Of a DNA stretch of 5,232 bases, positions 1 to 5,232 are shown piece by piece. Under the pieces are notes generated by a model. The model was not told where the DNA came from. It was given only the letters and a program-made list of their open reading frames with translations, and did no database searches. Source of the stretch: Actinomycetes bacterium (GTDB lineage: Bacteria > Actinomycetota > Acidimicrobiia > Acidimicrobiales > Palsa-688); contig JAKACE010000167.1 in the NCBI GenBank assembly GCA_021821705.1, positions 1-5,232 of the forward strand, given 5' to 3'. The translations under genes were made by a program, and so were the position numbers. Numbering within the stretch: position 1 is the first letter of the stretch; every line of letters begins with the position of its first letter.

Positions 1-1
1 C

Positions 2-1123
2 GAGCTGCGTGAGAGCGAGCTGCGGGCGTGGGCGCTCCTGGCTGCCGAAGCGCTGGAGCCCAACGCGTTCTTCCATCCCGCCAACATCGTGGCGGCGTGC
101 GCCGAGCCCGGTCTGGCGGACGGGGTGGTGGTGGCCTCGGTCAGCGAAGGTGACCGCATCCTCGCCTTGGCGCCACTGCGCCGTGAGGCGGACTGGGGCC
201 GGCATCATCTCGATGCCATGACGACGAGGGTGGCGGAGGCACCGATCGGCCTGGGGACACCGCTGGTGTCCGCCCATGCCTCGATCGACGCCGTTGAGGC
301 ATTGCTCGGCGCTGTCCACGAACATGGCGGCGCCGGTTTTCTCGCCCTCGAGTGGTCGGGCGCCGGCGGTGCGGTCGAGGCTCTCGTGCGCCAGGCCGCA
401 TTCAGGTTGCGGATGCCTGTGCTCGTAGCCGAGGAGTGGCGCCGTCCGGTCGTCTTCCGTAACGGGGTGCGTGCCCGGTTGGCCCCGAAGCGGGCGCGAG
501 CGCTGGCGCGGTGGGCTCGTGCGACCGAGCGGGAGCTCGGTGCGCCGGCCAGGCTCGTCCGGTTGAGCGCAGACGAGGGTTGGGCCCGCCGTTTCCTCGA
601 GATGGAAGCGGGCGGTTGGAAGGGCCGTCAGCCCCCAGGCGCCGGGGCCCTGGCCCTGGAGGAACCCACAGCCCGGTGGTTCGAGCGTGTGGTGACATCC
701 ATGGCCGGGGTGGGTTGGGCGCAACCGTTCTCCTTGCTGGCGGCGGACCGGGAACTGGCGATGATGTACGTGACGGCTGTCCCTGGCCGGGCCGCCTTCG
801 CCACCAGGACGACCTACGACGAGCGCTACCGCAACCTCGCTCCCGGCCTGCAGTTGCTGGTCCACCTGGAAGCACAGTTCGCCACCGACCCCGCCGCCGG
901 AGGCCTGTGTGACTCGTGCACCGGGGGAGAGGCGACGTACTTCCGGGAGGTGTTCCCGGATATGCGCCGGGTCCACAACCTGTTGGTGGCGACCGGCGGT
1001 CCCCTCGCACGCCTGGCCCTGCTCGGAGCCCCGCTGGGCAGGTGGGCCATCTCGTCGGGGCGCCGGTACCTGCGCCGCCCTGGCCGTCCGCAAGGGAGCT
1101 TGCTGGTGGAAGGGCAACTGTAG
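2..1123 (+). CDS. BioF2/CelD-like GNAT-superfamily acyltransferase, 5' partial
   Basis: The reading frame is open from the left edge to a TAG at 1121-1123, giving 373 residues with no start in the window. A GTG at 89-91 is an unlikely start: the 29 codons before it read WALLAAEALEPNAFFHP, which resembles the usual N-terminal signature of this family. Seen in the sequence, numbering from base 2: a hydrophobic strand near residues 112-118 (GFLALEW), MEAGGWKG at 201-208, AMMYVTAVPGR at 253-263, then a YDERYRNLAPG segment at 272-282 and CDSCTGGE at 303-310. The arrangement of a WKG helix, strands from a duplicated GNAT fold and a late D-x-x-x-G segment fits Acetyltransf_6 (PF13480) proteins, which transfer acyl groups from acyl-CoA; CelD-like members are tied to exopolysaccharide or envelope work. 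There is no signal peptide or membrane segment in the visible part, so it is probably cytosolic. The substrate cannot be inferred. A paralog follows 68 bases downstream. FemAB-like aminoacyl transfer is an alternative within the same fold. Confidence 0.72.
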   Translation, partial: ELRESELRAWALLAAEALEPNAFFHPANIVAACAEPGLADGVVVASVSEGDRILALAPLRREADWGRHHLDAMTTRVAEAPIGLGTPLVSAHASIDAVEALLGAVHEHGGAGFLALEWSGAGGAVEALVRQAAFRLRMPVLVAEEWRRPVVFRNGVRARLAPKRARALARWARATERELGAPARLVRLSADEGWARRFLEMEAGGWKGRQPPGAGALALEEPTARWFERVVTSMAGVGWAQPFSLLAADRELAMMYVTAVPGRAAFATRTTYDERYRNLAPGLQLLVHLEAQFATDPAAGGLCDSCTGGEATYFREVFPDMRRVHNLLVATGGPLARLALLGAPLGRWAISSGRRYLRRPGRPQGSLLVEGQL

Positions 1124-1179
1124 GGAGGGCTGAGATTCTGGTTTAGGCAGGCCGGTAATCGTGGGTTGAGGGCTCGACT

Positions 1180-1185
1180 TATCAT
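1180..1185 (+). promoter_or_regulatory. Candidate -10 element of a leaderless promoter
   Basis: TATCAT matches the TANNNT pattern of actinobacterial -10 boxes. It ends six bases before the GTG at 1192, so transcription would begin at or next to the start codon. No clear -35 lies 16-19 bases upstream; TTGAGG at 1166-1171 is too close. The 68-base gap between the two acyltransferase genes contains this site and no obvious hairpin. A single hexamer match is weak evidence. The support comes from its exact distance to a start codon that lacks a Shine-Dalgarno. Confidence 0.4.
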
Positions 1186-1191
1186 CGTCGC

Positions 1192-2418
1192 GTGCAGGCG
1201 CGCCTGTTGGCCCTTGGAGAGGTGACGGCGACGCTGGCCGAACAGTGGCGCCACTTGGCCCGCTGGCCCGTGCAGGCCAAACCCTTTCTTGCCCCCGGCA
1301 ACCTGCAGCCTGCAATCTGCGTCCCCGGTGCGGAGTCGATCGAGCTGGCGGTGGTGACCGAGGCGAACCGGGTAATGGCGCTCCTGGCGGTGCGGCGCCT
1401 GCCCGGATGGCGTCACCTGCCCCGCCCGGTGCTGGCGTCGAGAGGGTTGGTGGGACCTGTCGGCCTGGGCCGCCTGGGAGTGCCCCTGTTGAGCGTGGTG
1501 CGACCGCGCCAGGCTCTCAGAGCGCTACTCGAGCTCCTGGCCCAGGACGGGCGTGCCGGTTTGCTCGTGCTCGAGGCGTTCGATGTCGACGGCCCGGTCG
1601 GCCAGGAGCTGCTCGGTGTTCTGCGCGAACTGCACATGCCCAGTTACGTCGTGCGCCGCTGGACGCGCCCGGTAGTGAACCTTCCCGGCGACGGGCCTGG
1701 GCGAGCCGGGGCCTGGGGCCTCGACCGGCACCTGCGCCGCGAGGTCGCCAGGTACGCCCGGGTGACCGAGCGCGAGCTTGGCGGTACGCCGGTACTGGTA
1801 GACCGCAGCGGTGACGAGCAGGCGGCCTACCGGTTCGTGGACATGGAGGCCGGCGCCAGCAAGAGCGGGCTTCCTGAGGGCGCAGGCGCTCTGATGAGCG
1901 TCCCCGGTGCGGCCGAGTGGTTCGTGCGCTCGGCCACCCTGCTCGGCCGCCAGGGCGAGGCTCTGCTGTTCAGCCTCGAGGTGGACGGCCGGCCGCTGGC
2001 CATGAACTACATGCTCGCCTCCCCGGGACGGGCCTGGTTCGGTTTCAAGACGTGGTACAGCCCTCGGTTGCGCAACTGCGGCCTCGGCGACCAGCTGATG
2101 GCAGGCATACTCGAGCGTGCCCGCGACCTGACCCGGGTAGGCGTTGTGGATTCGTGCACCGACGAGGGTAACGCCCACTTCGGCCGCTACTTCACCCAGT
2201 CCCGCCAACTCTGTGACCTGCTCATAGGGCTGCGGGGTGCTCGAGACCGCATGGGGGTGCTGTCCCTGCCGGTGGCCCGCCCGTTGCGCCGGGCTTTGGT
2301 GGGCCTGGCCGGTACGGCTCGCCGTGACCGGGCCGGGCCCGGTGGCCACATGCCTCAACCCGAGAGGGCGAGGCCGGCCCCGATGGCGGCCACCCCGATG
2401 ACCAACCAGAGCACGTAG
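1192..2418 (+). CDS. BioF2/CelD-like GNAT-superfamily acyltransferase paralog
   Basis: This 408-residue protein is a divergent paralog of the gene before it. Matching blocks in the same order include LLVLEAF (124-130), RRWTRPVV (155-162), VTERELG (191-197), MEAGASKS (218-225), GAGAL (230-234), [11 protein letters not shown] (270-280), the Y-S-P-R-L-R-N segment (289-295) and VDSCTDEG (319-326). Identity looks like roughly a third in the C-terminal half, judged by eye. The family assignment (Acetyltransf_6, acyl-CoA-dependent transfer) is by similarity; the acceptor is unknown. The start is the first possible one after an in-frame TAA at 1156-1158. It has no Shine-Dalgarno, only a -10-like hexamer upstream. 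There is no signal peptide. Two oddities: the tryptophan and glycine of the WKG motif are replaced (GASKS), and the last 21 residues, rich in Pro and Ala, lie antisense to the end of mnhD and extend beyond the homologous region. It may act with its neighbour or may have lost or changed activity. Confidence 0.72.
   Translation: MQARLLALGEVTATLAEQWRHLARWPVQAKPFLAPGNLQPAICVPGAESIELAVVTEANRVMALLAVRRLPGWRHLPRPVLASRGLVGPVGLGRLGVPLLSVVRPRQALRALLELLAQDGRAGLLVLEAFDVDGPVGQELLGVLRELHMPSYVVRRWTRPVVNLPGDGPGRAGAWGLDRHLRREVARYARVTERELGGTPVLVDRSGDEQAAYRFVDMEAGASKSGLPEGAGALMSVPGAAEWFVRSATLLGRQGEALLFSLEVDGRPLAMNYMLASPGRAWFGFKTWYSPRLRNCGLGDQLMAGILERARDLTRVGVVDSCTDEGNAHFGRYFTQSRQLCDLLIGLRGARDRMGVLSLPVARPLRRALVGLAGTARRDRAGPGGHMPQPERARPAPMAATPMTNQST
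2327..2343 (-). terminator. GC hairpin past the mnhD stop, possible terminator
   Basis: An inverted repeat of seven perfectly paired bases (ACCGGGC with GCCCGGT) encloses a 3-base loop. On the minus strand it begins 11 bases after the mnhD stop, where an intrinsic terminator would be expected. No T-run follows, as is common for terminator candidates in high-GC bacteria. It lies inside the last codons of the opposing + strand gene, so it may simply be a by-product of GC-rich coding sequence. Confidence 0.35.
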
Positions 2419-4184
2419 TCGTTGACGATCCCGCTCTGGAACCTGCGCATGGGTTCGGCGAGGTTGAAGGTCACCGGGGCCCGCCGTAACAGCGGGAGGC
2501 GACGCCGGTAGAGGGCGACCAGGGCGAGCAGCAGGGCGCCGGCGGTCGAGGCCGCCCCGGTGGCGACGTCGGCGGCGCTTGTCGCCGTCGGTTCGGGTCT
2601 CGAGGGCGCGCTCGGGTGCAGGGCGGTGCGTGAGTAGAGCACGGAGGCGGCGTAGGCGGGCTGGTCCTCGAAGCGCACAGCGGCTTGCTGCACCGTGCCG
2701 CCGAGGTGGGGGACCAGCCCGACGCCCAGGGCCAGAGCGACGAGGACACAGGCCGGGACCAGCATGGTGAGTGGGGTGCGGCCTCTTGCGGCAGCGGTCT
2801 CCGACGTCTCCTCGTCGGCTTCGGCCGCCATCCCAGGGTCCTCCGCAGGCGCATCGCCGAGGCCCAGGAACACCCCTCCGGCAACCCGCAGCACGGCTCC
2901 GCCCACCACGATGGACGACAGGACGAACACGACTGTCAGCCATGCATAGCCGTGGGAGTAGGCGGACTCCTCTGTCCAACCCTTACCGAGGAAGGTGGCG
3001 AAGGGGGGCATGTCGGACAGGCCCAGTGCGGCCAGGGTGAAGGCCAGCCCAGTGGCGGGCAGCGCCCGTCCCCGCCCGTGCAGCCACGTCTCGTTGACAG
3101 AGCCCAGGCGGTGCAGGACGATGCCCACGCACAGGAAGAGGGCGGCCTTCACAAGCCCGTGGCCGATCACGTACACGGACTCCGCGGCCAGACCAAGGGG
3201 TGTCATCAGGGCGAAGCCGCACAGGAACATGCCGGCGTGACTGATCGTGGAGAAGGCGAGCAGGCGCTTGAGGTGCCGTTGGCGGTAGGCGAACAGGGCC
3301 CCGACCAGGGCGGTAACGGTTCCGAGCACCAGGAAGATGTGACCGGTGCCGGCAGTACGGCCGAGGGAACCGGCGAACATCGACCAGTAGACGCGGGCCA
3401 CCCCGTAGAGGCCGAGCTCCACCATGACGCCTGAGAACAGCACGCACACCGGGGTCGGCGCGACGGCGTGGGCGTCGGCGAGCCAGAAATGGAACGGCAC
3501 TATGGCGCCCTTGACCAGTAAGCCCGTCACTATGAGCACGAAGGAGACCACTACGAGGCCGTCGGGGCGGTGGCCGGCCAGGTCGCGCCCGATCTGGGCC
3601 ATGTTCAGAGCCCCGGTGCGGCCGTAGACGAGGGCCACCCCGCACAGCGAGAGGTACGCACCGGCACTGTTGGTTATGGCGAAGTTGAGCGCACCCTGCA
3701 CAGGCCCTCGCTCTTCGGGGCGGTAGGCCGTCAGTGCGTACGCCGATACCCCCATCACCTCGAACCACACGAACATGTCGAACACGTCGCCGGTGAAGCA
3801 GAAGCCGATCATTCCCGCCATGAAGGCCAGCATCAGCACCTGGAAGTAGACGGACACGTGCTCGAAGTAGTGCCAGGAAAAGATCATCGAGGCGGTGACG
3901 AGCAATGCCGTCAGGGCGGCCAGGCCGGCAGAGAGCGGGCTCACGGCGAAGTCCACGCCTATGGCGACGCCGTGTACCGGGTGGAACCCCCCGAACCAGT
4001 AGACGCTGTGGCGTCGGCGCGCCGAGAGCATCACCTCCACCGTCATGGCGCACACGCTTGCCGCGCTCAGCACTGCCAGCGCGTCCAGCACCCGGTAATG
4101 CTTCTTCAGGAAGGCGTTGGCCGCAGCGAGAGCGGCGGCCATCAGCAGCGGTACGGCCACCGACAGGGGCAGCAACTGGTCCAT
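2355..4184 (-). CDS. mnhD: Mrp/Mnh antiporter subunit D-like, proton-conducting membrane subunit
   Basis: The 609-residue polytopic membrane protein belongs to the NuoL/M/N-MrpD family (proton_antipo_M). It would carry protons in an Mrp-type cation/H+ antiporter in the cytoplasmic membrane. Key residues are visible: Glu142 in [14 protein letters not shown] (TM5 glutamate), Lys225 in [20 protein letters not shown] (TM7 lysine with the usual PFHFWL-DAH signature), [15 protein letters not shown] at 304-318, [10 protein letters not shown] at 342-351, and Lys401 in FLGKGW, matching the TM12 lysine. It exceeds the roughly 500 residues usual for MrpD because of a hydrophilic, acidic Ala-rich loop (about 443-470), a second loop (about 501-545), and a C-terminal extension with [14 protein letters not shown] (580-593) and a last membrane helix, which recalls NuoL ends. 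The ATG start is 6 bases after the mnhC stop. It is the last gene of the visible operon and overlaps the convergent acyltransferase gene by 64 bases. A NuoL/NuoN-like or hydrogenase-linked subunit is a less likely alternative given the adjacent mnhB and mnhC. Confidence 0.88.
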   Translation of the reverse strand: MDQLLPLSVAVPLLMAAALAAANAFLKKHYRVLDALAVLSAASVCAMTVEVMLSARRRHSVYWFGGFHPVHGVAIGVDFAVSPLSAGLAALTALLVTASMIFSWHYFEHVSVYFQVLMLAFMAGMIGFCFTGDVFDMFVWFEVMGVSAYALTAYRPEERGPVQGALNFAITNSAGAYLSLCGVALVYGRTGALNMAQIGRDLAGHRPDGLVVVSFVLIVTGLLVKGAIVPFHFWLADAHAVAPTPVCVLFSGVMVELGLYGVARVYWSMFAGSLGRTAGTGHIFLVLGTVTALVGALFAYRQRHLKRLLAFSTISHAGMFLCGFALMTPLGLAAESVYVIGHGLVKAALFLCVGIVLHRLGSVNETWLHGRGRALPATGLAFTLAALGLSDMPPFATFLGKGWTEESAYSHGYAWLTVVFVLSSIVVGGAVLRVAGGVFLGLGDAPAEDPGMAAEADEETSETAAARGRTPLTMLVPACVLVALALGVGLVPHLGGTVQQAAVRFEDQPAYAASVLYSRTALHPSAPSRPEPTATSAADVATGAASTAGALLLALVALYRRRLPLLRRAPVTFNLAEPMRRFQSGIVNDYVLWLVIGVAAIGAGLALSG

Positions 4185-4186
4185 GG

Positions 4187-4200
4187 CCCTTCAGCCCCGC
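4187..4200 (-). promoter_or_regulatory. Ribosome-binding region of mnhD, overlapping the mnhC stop
   Basis: Read on the minus strand, GGGGCTGAAGGGCC leads directly into the mnhD ATG and contains the mnhC stop TGA. The AAGGG lies only two bases from the ATG, closer than a good Shine-Dalgarno; the GGGG is about ten bases away. Neither is ideal, so mnhD translation is probably coupled to termination of mnhC by ribosome reinitiation. Confidence 0.45.
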
Positions 4201-4535
4201 AACTGAGCCAATTTCTGCGGGTCCGCTGTGCCGAAACGCTTGTGAGCCTGTACCGCGAACGCCAGCAGGAGGGCCGTGACCGCGCCCTCTACCACGACGT
4301 CGGTAAGGGCAAGGGCCTGCACAACGGGGTCGACGGTCCGTGTGTGGCGGGAGATGTCCGAGAAGTAGGGGGCCACGCCACCCGTCCTGTAGCCGACGGC
4401 CAGCAACAGCACGTACGTGGAGGATTGCATTACGACCAGGCTTACGACCTGGTGCACGATGTGGCGGCTGGTGACGATGCCGTACAGGCCGACGGCCAGT
4501 AACCAAGCGACCACAAAATAGGGCAGGTACCTCAA
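4191..4535 (-). CDS. mnhC: Mrp/Mnh antiporter subunit C (NuoK-like)
   Basis: The predicted product is 114 residues, the normal size for MrpC/MnhC, a small three-helix membrane subunit homologous to NuoK that sits beside the MrpD-type channel. Helices are visible at about 4-23 (PYFVVAWLLAVGLYGIV), 26-49 (containing MQSSTYVLLLAVGY) and 70-96 (DPVVQALALTDVVVEGAV and following). The DP-x-x-QAL-x-LT signature at 69-78 is diagnostic of the family. The start chosen is TTG at 4535-4533, which overlaps the mnhB stop as TTGA and is preceded by GGAAGG (4545-4540). The frame stays open much further upstream, but that part is the shadow of mnhB and does not resemble the family. Overlap and spacing indicate translational coupling in an mnhB-C-D operon. 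Glu83 in the third helix is unlike the small residue I expect in typical MrpC. No other start codon is nearby apart from a non-standard ATC. Confidence 0.85.
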   Translation of the reverse strand: MRYLPYFVVAWLLAVGLYGIVTSRHIVHQVVSLVVMQSSTYVLLLAVGYRTGGVAPYFSDISRHTRTVDPVVQALALTDVVVEGAVTALLLAFAVQAHKRFGTADPQKLAQLRG

Positions 4536-4545
4536 GATGCCTTCC
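4532..4545 (-). promoter_or_regulatory. TTGA stop/start overlap and Shine-Dalgarno for mnhC
   Basis: On the minus strand, GGAAGG (4545-4540), a 4-base spacer and TTGA (4535-4532) combine the mnhC TTG start with the mnhB TGA stop. This decides the mnhC start and implies coupled translation. The spacer is short and TTG is a weak start, so efficiency probably depends on ribosomes finishing mnhB. Confidence 0.55.
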
Positions 4546-5232
4546 GGACCATGAGCGTCTGTTCGAGCATCTCCGCCACTATCAGCACGAAAGCGGCCGC
4601 GACTTCCATGCCCACGAAGAAACTGATGAGGGCCACCGTCCCGGCCGAGTTCACGGCCCCGGCGCTGTTGCCGAGGGGCAAGAGGTCCGTCAGGTAGGGT
4701 AGGCCGTACACGAGGGCGCTCGAGCCGATGGCTGCGAAAGCGCCCGCCCCTGTCGCCTCGACCGATTCCATGAGGCTGGACGGGCTCACGCGGCGGAAGG
4801 TGATGTACTGGCCACCCAGGTAGACGAGCATCAGCGCGCTCGCCATGAGCACACCGCCCTGGAACCCGCCGGCCGGGCTCTGTTGGGCGTGGGTGGTCAG
4901 GTACCAACCGAACAGCACCAGCGGGCCCGTCAAAAGCACCGACACCAGGCGCACGGCGTCACTGGTGCTCGGGACCGAGCGGCCGCTGGCCTCGTCCTGC
5001 GGGGCGCGTTCACGCTCGGCCCGAAGGCGCCGCAGGACGGTGGAGACGCCCGTGGCCGCCATGAACAGGATGAACTCCTCGCCGAGGGTGTCGATCCCCC
5101 GAAAGTCGAAGTTCACGGCCGAGACGACGCCGGTGGCGTGCACCCGGGGCACGGACAGCGCGCTCACGATCTGGCCGTAGGGCCCCGGGTACCGGCCGAA
5201 GCCCGGCAGGCCGTAGGCCCCCCACGACAGTA
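4532..5232 (-). CDS. mnhB: Mrp/Mnh antiporter subunit B with MbhE-like N-terminal segment, 5' partial
   Basis: The frame is open to the right edge of the window, so the start is missing. A GTG at 5167-5165 is a possible internal start, but the 21 codons before it (including GLPGFGRYPGPYG) look like genuine family sequence. The visible part is 232 residues. Residues about 35-69 (VVSAVNFDFRGIDTLGEEF and the following helix) match the segment found at the C-terminus of MrpA and in MbhE of membrane-bound hydrogenases. After a charged linker (about 68-92), residues 94-222 form an MnhB domain (PF04039): helices at about 94-115, 121-140, 156-177 and 199-222, with the signature HAQQSPAGGFQGG (114-126) and GMEVAAAFVLIVAEMLEQTL (207-226). 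MnhB helps form the cation path of the antiporter in the cytoplasmic membrane. Its stop overlaps the mnhC start. The operon promoter and other subunits would lie beyond the window. Confidence 0.85.
   Translation of the reverse strand, partial: LSWGAYGLPGFGRYPGPYGQIVSALSVPRVHATGVVSAVNFDFRGIDTLGEEFILFMAATGVSTVLRRLRAERERAPQDEASGRSVPSTSDAVRLVSVLLTGPLVLFGWYLTTHAQQSPAGGFQGGVLMASALMLVYLGGQYITFRRVSPSSLMESVEATGAGAFAAIGSSALVYGLPYLTDLLPLGNSAGAVNSAGTVALISFFVGMEVAAAFVLIVAEMLEQTLMVRKAS

Noticed and set aside
9..221. A 70-codon plus-strand frame at the left edge
   Set aside because: It overlaps the true acyltransferase frame, has Arg/Trp/Ser-rich composition and no matching domain.
2480..2496. Inverted repeat CCCGC...GCGGG downstream of the second acyltransferase stop as a + strand terminator
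   Set aside because: The stem is only five pairs with a 7-base loop and no T-run, and it lies in mnhD coding sequence encoding an Arg-rich stretch.
1525..2979. A 484-codon open frame on the minus strand across the second acyltransferase and the mnhD 3' end
   Set aside because: It is Arg/Pro/Gly-rich with no recognisable domain, is antisense to or out of frame with two well-supported genes, and such long shadows are expected at this GC content.
3570..4502. A 310-codon plus-strand open frame antisense to mnhD and mnhC
   Set aside because: Its His/Gln/Gly-rich composition is what results from reading the complement of a GC-rich membrane protein gene; no family resemblance or ribosome-binding site was seen.
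2983..4506. A 507-codon minus-strand open frame overlapping mnhD and mnhC
   Set aside because: It is a frame-shifted shadow of the clear membrane-protein genes, and its Arg/Gly/Pro-rich product lacks hydrophobic segments or any known motif.
4536..4907. A long upstream extension of mnhC starting inside mnhB
   Set aside because: The extra residues are Arg/Gly/Pro-rich shadow of mnhB; family homology begins at the TTG at 4535.
1..5232. Mobile element, CRISPR array, tRNA/rRNA or defence system
   Set aside because: No transposase, integrase, direct-repeat array, terminal repeats, RNA-gene signature or defence-family motif was seen, and composition appears even throughout.

Overview
The window is very GC-rich, with strong G/C preference at third codon positions, GTG and TTG starts, and tightly packed genes. 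It reads as chromosomal DNA from a high-GC bacterium, most likely an actinobacterium. No genus can be named from the sequence alone. It holds five protein-coding genes, two of them cut by the window edges. There are no RNA genes, insertion sequences, CRISPR arrays or obvious signs of recent transfer.

Left half, + strand (about 1-2418): two consecutive genes encode distantly related members of the BioF2-like/CelD-like GNAT acyltransferase superfamily. The first is missing its 5' end. They align along most of their length, so they look like an old tandem duplication. The second gene starts at a GTG with no Shine-Dalgarno but with a -10-like hexamer six bases upstream, which suggests a leaderless mRNA with its own promoter.

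Right half, - strand (about 2355-5232): three genes, in transcription order mnhB-mnhC-mnhD, encode membrane subunits of an Mrp/Mnh-type cation/proton antiporter module related to complex I. They are packed like an operon: mnhB and mnhC overlap at a TTGA, and mnhC and mnhD are 6 bases apart in the same frame. The mnhB product is cut at the window edge. It carries an MbhE-like (MrpA C-terminal) segment ahead of its MnhB domain. The MnhD-like protein is long (609 residues) and keeps the acidic and lysine residues expected for proton translocation. The other subunits of such an antiporter (A/DUF4040-like, E, F, G) are not in the window and would lie upstream of mnhB, beyond position 5232.

The two blocks converge and their last genes overlap tail to tail by 64 bases. 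A strong GC hairpin sits just past the mnhD stop, inside the opposing coding sequence. No functional link between the acyltransferase pair and the antiporter can be shown. I see no convincing new multi-gene system. The points most worth checking are the NuoK-like glutamate in MnhC, the in-frame mnhC/mnhD junction, the overlapping convergent ends and the divergent acyltransferase pair.
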